From NCBI GenBank assembly GCA_910578745.1, contig CAJTSN010000030.1, forward strand, positions 1 to 13,353: 13,353 nt of DNA, in the 5' to 3' direction. Positions 1-7,608 of this stretch are shown here, piece after piece. The position numbers and the translations under genes were made by a program. The notes beneath the pieces were generated by a model. That model saw only the letters and a list, made by a program, of their open reading frames with translations, was not told the origin of the DNA and searched no databases. Positions within the stretch are counted from its first letter, which is position 1. Each line of letters begins with the position of its first letter. This DNA comes from an uncultured Bacilli bacterium. GTDB taxonomy: Bacteria > Bacillota_I > Bacilli_A > RF39 > UBA660.

Positions 1-27
1 GATATAGATAAAATAGGAGGAAAAAAT

Positions 28-864
28 ATGAAACAAAAAATAGTATTTTTATTTATCATACTTGTGTTTGGATTTGGAGGTTATATGGTATACGGACAGT
101 TCATTCAAGAAAAGCCTGAAAAAGAAAAAAATGAATTTCAAAAAGAAGAAGATTTAAATCAAGTGATGAAAACGCTTCAAAAACAAGTAGAGGAAAGTCA
201 AATATTTAAAATTATGAGTAGAGACTATGAAGAGTTCACATTTACAAAAGACAATTTTGAGAAAAATAAAGATAATATTCTCGCACAAACTCTTACTCTT
301 TTGGATGTAGAAGCGAACTATGAAAGTGAAGAAATATGGGATGTAATTCATATAGAAAAATTAAATCAGCATTTGAAGCAAATTTATGGAATCGACGGTC
401 TTTCTACTTATCCAAATATGAAGATTCATGGAACAAATTATGAATATGATGCGAATGAAAAAAAGTATATAGCAAGACAGATGTATGCTACTGATGCAGA
501 TCCTATGGGAATAGAACCAGATAGTATAGTAGGGTCTTCTATAGTAAAAAATGAAGATGAATATATACTTACTTTAGCAACTGCAACAATTGGTGATGGA
601 TTTAATGGAAATTTTGATAAAGTTTATTTTGATAGATATCAAACGGTTGTATCTGAATTGGATACAACAAAATTAGAGAGTAATTCTTGTGAACAGACAC
701 GTTGTCCTTTAATGCAATCAGAAAAAAATAGGCAAATACTAACAAATTTATTGGAACTATATGTACAAAATCAAAAGCAAAATATTCCATATACTTATCA
801 ATTCGTATTTAAAAAGAATGAAGATGGTTCCTTTTATATGACTCGTTTTCATACAATAAGATAG
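28..864 (+). CDS. Membrane-anchored exported protein of unknown function
   Basis: The family is not recognised. The start is supported by a perfect AGGAGG at 15-20, seven bases before the ATG. Residues 4-23 form one hydrophobic segment after a short Lys-containing N-terminus (MKQK), so the protein is probably held in the membrane by an uncleaved anchor with the rest outside; no lipobox Cys is present. Residues 25-60 are charged and helical, rich in Glu and Lys. The remaining part up to residue 278 is mixed alpha/beta and ends in likely beta strands (YTYQFVFKK, SFYMTRF). The only two cysteines, C221 and C226, lie close together and could form a disulfide outside the cell. Its promoter lies upstream of the window or in the first few bases. 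No good terminator follows; only a perfect AT palindrome at 869-884. It shares its design, but no clear sequence similarity, with the protein at 10791-11285. Confidence 0.8.
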   Translation: MKQKIVFLFIILVFGFGGYMVYGQFIQEKPEKEKNEFQKEEDLNQVMKTLQKQVEESQIFKIMSRDYEEFTFTKDNFEKNKDNILAQTLTLLDVEANYESEEIWDVIHIEKLNQHLKQIYGIDGLSTYPNMKIHGTNYEYDANEKKYIARQMYATDADPMGIEPDSIVGSSIVKNEDEYILTLATATIGDGFNGNFDKVYFDRYQTVVSELDTTKLESNSCEQTRCPLMQSEKNRQILTNLLELYVQNQKQNIPYTYQFVFKKNEDGSFYMTRFHTIR

Positions 865-1544
865 TTAAAAAATTTATAAATTTTCAAAATAGAAGAATAT
901 GATGAAAAGTAAAGAAAATAAGCATAAATATGTATTTTTCTTTTTTTTTGCTATTAATAATAAGTAAAGAGCATCAGGAATAGAGAATAAACAAAGACAG
1001 AAGAACAAAGATTACGGTTAGAATAGTTAATAATTTTATAGACTTCCTTGTTTGCATTAAATCTAAAAAAGTAGAAGATTTATATTTAGAATAATAGGGG
1101 TTCAATGGTCTTGAAAAATGTGATAATTTCGTTATTTCGTATTTTTGTTAGTGGAAACAGTAACTTGGACATTTTTTATAATCTTTTGTCGAAAAAAGCA
1201 CAATTTTTGTTGCACTTTCTCTTTCCATTATAAGACTCTTATTCATTTTAATATAGTGTTGTACTTAACTTTCCATTTCAACTTTTTAATTTTGAGTAAA
1301 ATCATAAAATCTAATTATTCATTTTCTATTTTTAATATGTCAAAATCATATTAATCTATTAATTATTCTATAACTTTATCTTTATTCTATACTTGGAAAT
1401 GAATACTTTATGGACATTTCTTGCTCACTATCTTTGTATAGATTTTTAATTTTTATAGTTTTATTTGTATAAACACCTCGTTTCTCTTTTTGATATAATA
1501 TCCTTTTTTAAAAAATAGGATAGATAATAGATGGTACTTCTCAC
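865..1544. other. Long AT-rich intergenic stretch without an intact gene
   Basis: About 680 bases separate the first gene from the ftsW promoter. No reading frame here has both a ribosome binding site and protein-like composition. A TTG-initiated frame at 1145-1354 is rich in Phe, Ile, His and Cys from AT-rich codons and is probably noise. A broken reading frame may lie at 899-1094: an ATG with a weak purine-rich site starts a Lys-rich N-terminus and a hydrophobic run, continues in another frame across a run of nine T at 941-949, and stays open after one stop until 1094. An inverted repeat is listed separately at 1499-1522. A short repeated ATTTCGTT motif occurs near 1126-1141. The stretch may be the decayed site of one or more lost genes, or may carry an unrecognised small RNA. 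Confidence 0.5.
1499..1522. repeat. AT-rich inverted repeat upstream of the ftsW promoter
   Basis: TATCCT at 1499-1504 is the reverse complement of AGGATA at 1517-1522, and the inner T5/A6 tracts can extend the stem with one bulged T. It lies 23 bases upstream of the ftsW -35 box. No U-tract follows on either strand, so it does not look like an ordinary terminator; it could be an operator or only a chance product of AT-rich sequence. Confidence 0.35.
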
Positions 1545-1573
1545 TTGAGAAAAAAGAACATATATGGTATGAT
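1545..1573 (+). promoter_or_regulatory. Vegetative (sigma-A type) promoter of ftsW
   Basis: The -35 box is TTGAGA (1545-1550), followed by a spacer of exactly 17 bases and the -10 box TATGAT (1568-1573). The predicted RNA starts near 1580, giving a very short 5' leader. The ribosome binding site TAGGGG (1584-1589) comes five bases before the ATG at 1595. Confidence 0.75.
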
Positions 1574-1594
1574 GAATAGAAAGTAGGGGATACA

Positions 1595-2752
1595 ATGAGA
1601 AAAATAATGAAGACAATAAAAGATATGGATAAGATTCTTCTTATTGTATCTATTATTCTATTTGTATTTGGGTTGTTTAATATTGTAACAGCATCTAGTC
1701 AAGTATCTGTTTTACGATACAATCAACCTTTATATAATTATTTTTATAAGCAACTATTTATTTTAATACTAGGATTTATTTTAACGATTCTTATTTTAAT
1801 TCCTCCAACAAAAAGTTATTATTTATTTGGAAAAGCTGGCTATTTTGCTATTGCGGCTCTTTCTATTTTAGTAACGTTTAAAGGAGAAAATTGGAGTGGA
1901 AATCAAAACTGGATTACACTTCCTGTCATTGGGGCTGTGCAACCAAGTGAATTTGCAAAACCTTTTCTTATTGTTTATCTTTCTCTTCTGTTTGAACAGT
2001 TTTACCGAAAATTAAGAAATAAAGAGATAAAGCATTATGATATGATTGGGAAAATAATACTCATTGGTTCTTTCTTTCCTATGATTATTTTTACCCAGAA
2101 AGATTATGGAACCATGTTAATTGTTGGATTTATTTTCTTCCTTCTCTTTTTGGCGAGTCCTATTTTAAAAATAGAAAAATTAAAAGTATTGGGAATCTTT
2201 TTTGGTTTAGGAATTTTGGCGATGCTTTTCCTTTTGTTTAGTGAAAAAGGGATTTTCTCTAAAGCGCAGGAAAGTCGTTTTCATTTTTATGATCCATGTA
2301 GTCGTTATGAAAGTGGGGGCTATCAGGTATGCAATGGATTTATTGCAATTAATTCTGGTGGACTTGCTGGAGTAGGGATTGGAAATAGTAGACAAAAATC
2401 ATATATTCCAGAATCACATACTGACTCTGTATTTGCTATCATTGCGGAGGAATATGGTTTTTTAATGACATCTTTGTTATTCTTTCTATATATTGTTATT
2501 TTATATCGTATTTTGAAATTAGCTTCTGTTGTAAGAACCATACGAGGAAAATATATGTGTTTTGGCGTTTCTGTCTATCTTTTTCTGCACATTTTTATTA
2601 ATTTAGGAGGTTTATTTGGTTCTCTTCCTTTAACAGGTGTTCCCCTTCCGTTTTTATCTTATGGTGGTTCTTTTACCTTATCGCTTATTATTGCTCTTGC
2701 CATAGTGCAAAGAATTCATGTGGAATATAAAAATGAAAAAATTAAGATTTAA
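1595..2752 (+). CDS. ftsW: FtsW-type SEDS peptidoglycan glycosyltransferase
   Basis: This is a SEDS-family integral membrane protein of 385 residues, a normal length for FtsW/RodA, with about ten membrane segments. Such proteins polymerise lipid II into glycan strands, FtsW at the division septum. Family signatures are visible in order: NQNWITLP...QPSEFAK (103-122), GGYQ (241-244) and NSGGLAGVGIGNS (253-265), SHTD (274-277) and FLSYGGS (353-359). D277 matches the catalytic aspartate of the large extracellular loop. The GGYQ and GIGNSRQK pattern resembles FtsW more than RodA, but the assignment to division rather than elongation is by similarity only. The start follows TAGGGG at 1584-1589; a second Met at residue 5 is possible. 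The gene stands alone between its own promoter and terminator, with no penicillin-binding-protein partner next to it. Two cysteines, C235 and C246, sit in the extracellular loop near the catalytic Asp. Confidence 0.9.
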   Translation: MRKIMKTIKDMDKILLIVSIILFVFGLFNIVTASSQVSVLRYNQPLYNYFYKQLFILILGFILTILILIPPTKSYYLFGKAGYFAIAALSILVTFKGENWSGNQNWITLPVIGAVQPSEFAKPFLIVYLSLLFEQFYRKLRNKEIKHYDMIGKIILIGSFFPMIIFTQKDYGTMLIVGFIFFLLFLASPILKIEKLKVLGIFFGLGILAMLFLLFSEKGIFSKAQESRFHFYDPCSRYESGGYQVCNGFIAINSGGLAGVGIGNSRQKSYIPESHTDSVFAIIAEEYGFLMTSLLFFLYIVILYRILKLASVVRTIRGKYMCFGVSVYLFLHIFINLGGLFGSLPLTGVPLPFLSYGGSFTLSLIIALAIVQRIHVEYKNEKIKI

Positions 2753-2772
2753 GATTCCCTTTCTTATTAGGA

Positions 2773-2801
2773 AATACCATTTAAAAGTGGTATTCTTTTT
2801 T
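2773..2801 (+). terminator. Rho-independent terminator of ftsW
   Basis: AATACCA (2773-2779) pairs with TGGTATT (2788-2794), extended by a T-G pair inside, with a six-base loop and the U-tract TCTTTTTT just after it. It starts about 20 bases after the ftsW stop. Confidence 0.85.
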
Positions 2802-2918
2802 GTGTTTTCATTTTGGAGTCATTAAAAAATACTTTTGTTTTAAATTTTTAGTGTCTAGGGAAAGATATAGAAAATAAAAATAAATCTCTTGAATTGAAAT
2901 TATTAGAAATTATCCCTT

Positions 2919-2945
2919 TTTTTGTTGATGAGAATATGTTACACT
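2919..2945 (+). promoter_or_regulatory. Possible promoter of the dnaB operon
   Basis: TACACT (2940-2945), preceded by TG and one base, resembles an extended -10 box. No good -35 box is found at the right distance, only a T-rich tract around 2917-2924. A promoter must lie between the ftsW terminator and dnaB, and this is the best candidate seen. The ribosome binding site GAGGTG at 2955-2960 fixes the dnaB start at 2966. Confidence 0.35.
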
Positions 2946-2965
2946 ATTGATAACGAGGTGTAAGC

Positions 2966-4258
2966 ATGTTAAAAGAGAGGGTTTTACCAGCAGATTTATT
3001 TGTAGTTGTAAACAAAACGATTTTGCAAGATAAAGATAGGGATTTGTTATACATGTTATACCAGCCCATCATTGGTGCGGATGCGGTAAGTCTCTATTTT
3101 TCTTTTTGTATGTATTTAGATAAATTAGAAGTTTTGTCACAGACATGGAATCACCATCATTTAATGACGATTTTGCGCCTATCCTTAGAAACGATTGGAG
3201 TCGCTCGTGAGAAACTAGAGGCAGTAGGCCTTTTAAAGACCTATATCAAAAAAGGAGAAATGAATGAATTTGTCTATGAAATATATTCTCCTCTTTCTGC
3301 TTATGAATTCTTCGGTAATCCACTTCTTTCAACGATTCTATACAATAATGTGGGAGACAAAGAATATGAAAGACTAACCTCTGTTTTTTCTCTTCCTAAA
3401 ATTAATTTAAAGGAATATGAGGATATTACTTGTAAATTCCAAGATGTTTTTGAACCAGAGGATATTACAAATTTTGAGCAATTACTCCTAGATGTAAAAA
3501 AGAGTCATAAAAATAAGCTTGAGATTATGGCCACAATCAATTTAGAACATATTCTAAATGCCATTCCAGAGGAGATGCTGAACATTCGAAGCATTACAAA
3601 TGAAACAAGAGAATTTTTATATCGCATTTCTTTTGTCTATGGATTTTCAGATAATGAAATGATTCATCTTTTACAATCTTCTTTAACCTTGAAACGAACG
3701 GTTGATAAAGAGGCACTTATGAGAAATGCAAGAAACTATTATAAATTTGAACATTTTGGAGCTCTTCCTTCTCTTGCTTTAAAGACGCAGCCTGAATATT
3801 TAAGAAAGAAGAATATGACGACCAATTTACGAGATAAAAAAATCTATGAATTTGAAACGACATCTCCTTATGACTATTTATATAGCAAACATGTGGGAAA
3901 AAGACTCACAGATACTGAAATTCAAATTCTTTCTTACCTTCTTTGTGAAATGTGTCTAAATCCGGGAGTTGTTAATGTTTTACTTGATTATGTTCTACAA
4001 GAAAGTGATAACAAATTAGTTCCTACTTACGTGGAAACGGTTGCAGGACTATTCTCTAGAAACAAAATTACGACAGTGGAACAGGCCATGCAGTTAGCAG
4101 AAACGGAACATAAAAAACGATTAGAGAAAGAAAAGAAAAAACCTTCTAGAAAAAGAGAACAAGTGCCCGTTTGGATTGATAAAGAATTTGAGGTAAAAGA
4201 AGCAACAAAAGAAGAACAAGAGAAAATAAAAGAAATGATAAGTAAGGTGATTAAATGA
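2966..4258 (+). CDS. dnaB: Replication initiation/helicase loading protein DnaB (Bacillus type)
   Basis: This is the Gram-positive DnaB, a helicase co-loader and membrane-attachment protein, not the replicative helicase that bears the same name in E. coli. With DnaD and DnaI it brings the helicase (DnaC in Bacillus) to the origin and to stalled forks. The N-terminal domain starts with the family pattern LLYMLYQPIIGADAVSLY (27-44). A second helical domain of the DnaB_2/DnaD type lies at about 300-380, with NVLLDYVLQ (337-345) and the typical YVETVAGLFSRNKI followed by an EQAM turn (355-375). The C-terminal 50 residues are strongly charged. At 430 residues it is somewhat shorter than the Bacillus protein (about 470). 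The ATG follows GAGGTG by five bases. Its TGA overlaps the dnaI start by four bases (ATGA), so the two are translationally coupled. Assignment is secure from its sequence and from dnaI next to it. Confidence 0.9.
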   Translation: MLKERVLPADLFVVVNKTILQDKDRDLLYMLYQPIIGADAVSLYFSFCMYLDKLEVLSQTWNHHHLMTILRLSLETIGVAREKLEAVGLLKTYIKKGEMNEFVYEIYSPLSAYEFFGNPLLSTILYNNVGDKEYERLTSVFSLPKINLKEYEDITCKFQDVFEPEDITNFEQLLLDVKKSHKNKLEIMATINLEHILNAIPEEMLNIRSITNETREFLYRISFVYGFSDNEMIHLLQSSLTLKRTVDKEALMRNARNYYKFEHFGALPSLALKTQPEYLRKKNMTTNLRDKKIYEFETTSPYDYLYSKHVGKRLTDTEIQILSYLLCEMCLNPGVVNVLLDYVLQESDNKLVPTYVETVAGLFSRNKITTVEQAMQLAETEHKKRLEKEKKKPSRKREQVPVWIDKEFEVKEATKEEQEKIKEMISKVIK

Positions 4259-5175
4259 AAATGACAGGGGATCTCCTTAAAAACTATGATAGAAAAGATT
4301 TAGAAAGTATATTATCAAAAAATTTTAAAGAAGCTTTAAAAGAACCTGTTTTTAAACAATTGGTTGAAAAACTAAATTGTTCTTATGAAGAACTTTCAAA
4401 ATATACAACTACTTTAGAGGATTGTGCTTTTGAATATGCGAATTGTCTTAAATGTAAAAATTTATTAGAGTGTAAAAACAAAGTTGAAGGGCATGCTTAT
4501 TTACCAGAAGTCAAAAGTGGTAAATTACGCTTTGGCTATAAGGCGTGCAAATTTATGGTAAAACATAATAAAGAGTATGCTCATTTAAAATATGTATATA
4601 CTTTACAAGAACCAAAAGAAATTGAAAGAGCTCGTTTTTCAGAAATTGATTTAAAAGATACTGCTCGACTTCCTGTTATTACTTATTTAACAGAGTTTAT
4701 TGAAAAATATAGAGAGAATAAGAAAGAAAAAGGATTGTATTTACATGGTAGTTTTGGCTCTGGAAAAACTTATTTAATATCTGCCACGTTTCATGAACTG
4801 GCGAAGGACAAGGTAGAAAGTGCGATTCTATTTTGGCCAGAATATTTAACGGATCTTAAAGCTAGTTTTGGAACTGGTGATTTTAAAGAAAAAATGGATA
4901 AAGCAAAAAAGACAAAATTGTTGCTGATTGATGATATTGGAGCTGAAAATACGACTGCATGGAGTAGAGATGATGTTTTGTGTCCTATTTTACAGTATCG
5001 AATGGAAGAAAATTTACCTACTTTTTTCACATCAAACTTTACAATAGATGAGTTAGAGAATCATTTGGCGATGAGTACTTCTGGTTATGAAATTGTAAAA
5101 GCCAAACGGATTATAGAACGTATTAAACAACTTACAACACCACTTGAATTAGCAAGTAAAAATTTAAGACATTAA
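4255..5175 (+). CDS. dnaI: Helicase loader DnaI, AAA+ ATPase
   Basis: DnaI loads the hexameric replicative helicase onto DNA. The 306-residue length matches the Bacillus protein (about 310). The N-terminal domain has the four zinc ligands in the order known for DnaI: C64, C67 (CLKC), H80 and C98. The AAA+ domain follows: Walker A GSFGSGKT (165-172), Walker B LLLIDDIGAE (222-231) with D226-D227, a sensor-1 like region TSNF (259-262) and RIIERI (285-290) with the candidate arginine finger or sensor-2 residue. The IDDIGAE sequence is typical of the DnaC/DnaI subgroup. The ATG at 4255 overlaps the dnaB stop and has AAGGTG shortly upstream; an in-frame ATG at 4261 is an alternative. No terminator follows, and the next gene starts after a 19-base gap, so all three form one operon. 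Confidence 0.93.
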   Translation: MKMTGDLLKNYDRKDLESILSKNFKEALKEPVFKQLVEKLNCSYEELSKYTTTLEDCAFEYANCLKCKNLLECKNKVEGHAYLPEVKSGKLRFGYKACKFMVKHNKEYAHLKYVYTLQEPKEIERARFSEIDLKDTARLPVITYLTEFIEKYRENKKEKGLYLHGSFGSGKTYLISATFHELAKDKVESAILFWPEYLTDLKASFGTGDFKEKMDKAKKTKLLLIDDIGAENTTAWSRDDVLCPILQYRMEENLPTFFTSNFTIDELENHLAMSTSGYEIVKAKRIIERIKQLTTPLELASKNLRH

Positions 5176-5194
5176 TTTTATAGGGGGATTTTTT

Positions 5195-7579
5195 ATGAAA
5201 CAAATGCAAAATGAAGAACAATGTCAAAAAGAAATGAATGAAAGAACATTAGAAGAATTAAAAGAGGAACTTCGAAAACTAAAAAAGAAACAAGCTTTTC
5301 TTGTCTACAATAAGAATCATTATGAAAAGTTAAAAGACTATGAGAAGGTAAATGAATTACGCAAAGAATTAAAAGAAATAAAAGAAATGAAAAATAGGAT
5401 TGGACAAAAAATAAGTACATCTACCACAAATATGGATCAGAAACAGAGAAAAGAGGCCACATCTATCTTTTTAAGAATGGAAGATTCATTGTTAAGAGGA
5501 TTAAAGAATGTATCTTCTTTAACTGGGGAGTCTATTACAAATCAAGTAAAACGCCTTGAAAACGGTTTAGATAGTAGTGAAAAATGGCAAATTCTTAATG
5601 AAGTGATTCCTTTTTTTGAAGAAATGTATGCCAATTTGAAAGACCAAAAAGAACAATTGTATCAAGAATTGGCGAATGTTTTAGGGATTAAGAAAAATAA
5701 GAATTTGAAAAAAGAAGTAAATCAGCGAATAAAAACTCTAAATGAAGTTTATTTAGAAAGAGTAGAGTATTATCAAGAAACTTCTTTGCAAGTTCGCCGA
5801 CTTTTGGAAAGATTTTATACACTTAGAGGACTTTATCATGCTGCTATTTTGAAAAAAGAAAAAGAGGAAAATAGAAGAAAGAGCGATATCTTCTTAGAAG
5901 ATGGAGAGGAAATCATATTAAATCATGTTCCATCTATTTGCGCGAATGATATCTCTTTTCAAGAAAATGTAAAAAATTTTTTAGAAAAAGATATTTTAGA
6001 GGAATTTGATTGTGTATATATTAATTTAAAAGAAATGACAGATAAAATTTTAGATTCTATTTCTACCTTGGAAAAAGGAAACATTATTTGTTTATGTAAC
6101 ATCATGAAAAATAGAATTTTATCTAGAATAAATGAATTGAAATCTTTCTTGCCTAAGGAAGAAGTACGAATTTATATATTAGAATTAAAGCGAATAGAAA
6201 AACGCTATCGAAAAACAAAAAAAGACTTTTTTGAAAGAAACGAAAAAGAAAATAAAAAAGATGCATACTATGATCTTTTTGAAACTTTCTTCTTTAATCC
6301 AAAAAATTATTATTATGTAGAAAGAGTTTTAGATACAGTAGAGGATAAATTAAGTGCATCTACTATAGAAAAGCTTATACAAGAAGTTCTAGATTTATTT
6401 GTTAAAAATCATAAACTAAAAATCGAAAATGAAAAATTATGCGAGGTAGAGCCAAGCTATTATTTTCGTATTTTGACTTTATTTCAAAAAAAGCAATTCA
6501 TTTCAGAATCCTCTTATGAGACTTTTAATGCACGCTTAGAAGAATTGATGAAATATGCATGTGAGAAACGAGCTTCTTTAAATCGTGATAGAGCTTTAAG
6601 TCAAGTAGAAAGTTTAATGCAAGGAGCAAGACTTTCTATTAAAGTGGAGGAACTCGACAGCTCTGCAATTTCTAAAGCAGTACAAGAAAGAATGCAATAT
6701 ATAAATATACATACAAAAGTGAAAAAAGATGAACTTTATCCAGCAAAAACGTTTGCTCTTGAAAATTTCGCCTATTCCATTCAGTATAACGAAGAGGGAA
6801 ATGTCTATTTTAAAGTACATGTTTTGGATACAAGTCGTCTCATTTTTGAAGATACAACCGCTGATGAAGTTTTAAAAAAGCATATGCTTTTAAATCAAAA
6901 GGTATCTTTTGATTTACCATATGAAAAAGGAATGGTTTATCCAGTTATTACTTTTCAGTACCGTATTTATAATAACAATAGTAGTCGTTTAAAAATCTTT
7001 GAAGAAAATATTAGAATTGATGAGGTATATAATTATCCAGATTTAAAAAACTATCGTGATATTCCAGATTTAAAAGCAATCGTTTCTTCTTATAAAAAGA
7101 TTTGGGAGATTGAAAAAAATGATTTGATTCATGAACAAATAGAAAAGAGAATTTGTGAGGAAATCCTTTCACTTTTGAAAAATTGTGTAAAAGAAGTTCC
7201 TTGTATGTATAAACAATCTTTTGAAAATACGATGGAAGATTTAAAAGTAGAAAATGCTTGTGCTTTAGGACATATTCTATGTCGAATTGATAAAAAAATG
7301 GCTCACAAAATTTGTTCAATTTTAAAAGAAGATATTCCTCCTATTTATACAACTTCCATTACAGATGAGACTTATCTTGAACTTCATCCATTCTCTTATG
7401 ATAGTATTCATCTATATCGTTCTATAAAGAAAATATTGAATGAAACTTATGATTTTCACGAGGACTACTTAAACCATAAAAATGAAATTGCATCTTATTG
7501 TCAGGCCTATAATGAAAAGTATAGTTATTTAGATACTACATTACTTGAGGAAAAGAAAAAAAAGATAAAAAGGCATTGA
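5195..7579 (+). CDS. Coiled-coil protein with degenerate, apparently inactive RNB (RNase II/R-like) domain
   Basis: This is a 794-residue cytoplasmic protein with no signal peptide or membrane segment. Residues 14-72 are a charged coiled coil; within it DYEKVNELRKELKEIK (48-63) resembles a UVR motif. Residues 75-510 are mostly helical and not recognised. Residues 515-786 follow the order of the RNB domain of RNase II/R: an ENFAYSI segment (523-529) at the place of the DxDDA active site, VHVLDTSRLI (541-550) for VHIADVSHYV, a strand-turn-strand at 585-617, EVPCMYKQSFENTMEDL (667-683) for the EPALYRVHEKP segment, HPFSYDSIHLYRSI (731-744) for the HFTSPIRRYPDL segment, and IASYCQAYNEK (765-775) for the CSERERRA helix. 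The four catalytic Asp of RNase R align with P516, L522, N524 and F525, and the two Arg of SPIRRY with H739 and L740. It should therefore not hydrolyse RNA, though it might bind nucleic acid. A GGGGG ribosome binding site lies at 5183-5187. It ends inside the thrS promoter. The alignment was made by eye. Confidence 0.6.
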   Translation: MKQMQNEEQCQKEMNERTLEELKEELRKLKKKQAFLVYNKNHYEKLKDYEKVNELRKELKEIKEMKNRIGQKISTSTTNMDQKQRKEATSIFLRMEDSLLRGLKNVSSLTGESITNQVKRLENGLDSSEKWQILNEVIPFFEEMYANLKDQKEQLYQELANVLGIKKNKNLKKEVNQRIKTLNEVYLERVEYYQETSLQVRRLLERFYTLRGLYHAAILKKEKEENRRKSDIFLEDGEEIILNHVPSICANDISFQENVKNFLEKDILEEFDCVYINLKEMTDKILDSISTLEKGNIICLCNIMKNRILSRINELKSFLPKEEVRIYILELKRIEKRYRKTKKDFFERNEKENKKDAYYDLFETFFFNPKNYYYVERVLDTVEDKLSASTIEKLIQEVLDLFVKNHKLKIENEKLCEVEPSYYFRILTLFQKKQFISESSYETFNARLEELMKYACEKRASLNRDRALSQVESLMQGARLSIKVEELDSSAISKAVQERMQYINIHTKVKKDELYPAKTFALENFAYSIQYNEEGNVYFKVHVLDTSRLIFEDTTADEVLKKHMLLNQKVSFDLPYEKGMVYPVITFQYRIYNNNSSRLKIFEENIRIDEVYNYPDLKNYRDIPDLKAIVSSYKKIWEIEKNDLIHEQIEKRICEEILSLLKNCVKEVPCMYKQSFENTMEDLKVENACALGHILCRIDKKMAHKICSILKEDIPPIYTTSITDETYLELHPFSYDSIHLYRSIKKILNETYDFHEDYLNHKNEIASYCQAYNEKYSYLDTTLLEEKKKKIKRH

Positions 7580-7602
7580 CAAATAAAAAAGGAATGCTAA
7601 AA
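7575..7602 (+). promoter_or_regulatory. Strong promoter of thrS, overlapping the end of the upstream gene
   Basis: A consensus -35 box TTGACA (7575-7580) is followed by a 16-base spacer and TAAAAT (7597-7602), the latter preceded by TGC, giving an extended -10. The -35 box contains the TGA stop of the gene ending at 7579. RNA would start near 7609, just ahead of the T-box leader. Confidence 0.8.
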
Positions 7603-7608
7603 TGGAAG

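Noticed and set aside
869..884. AT palindrome as the terminator of the first gene.
   Set aside because: The stem consists only of A-T pairs and no U-tract follows, so it should be too weak to terminate.
1145..1354. A 69-codon + strand frame beginning with TTG.
   Set aside because: There is no ribosome binding site, and the composition (Phe, Ile, His, Cys, Ser) is what AT-rich noncoding DNA gives.
2966..4258. Annotation as the replicative helicase DnaB.
   Set aside because: There is no Walker motif or RecA-like domain; the sequence and the dnaI partner show that it is the Bacillus-type helicase co-loader of the same name.
7011..7319. A minus-strand frame of 102 codons.
   Set aside because: It lies wholly inside the well-supported 794-codon gene on the + strand; its Phe/Leu/His-rich product is typical of an antisense shadow. 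The other short minus-strand frames in this window were rejected for the same reason.
4255..7579. Mycoplasma genetic code with TGA as Trp.
   Set aside because: dnaB and the third operon gene end at TGA exactly where the next feature begins, and conserved Trp residues are encoded by TGG.
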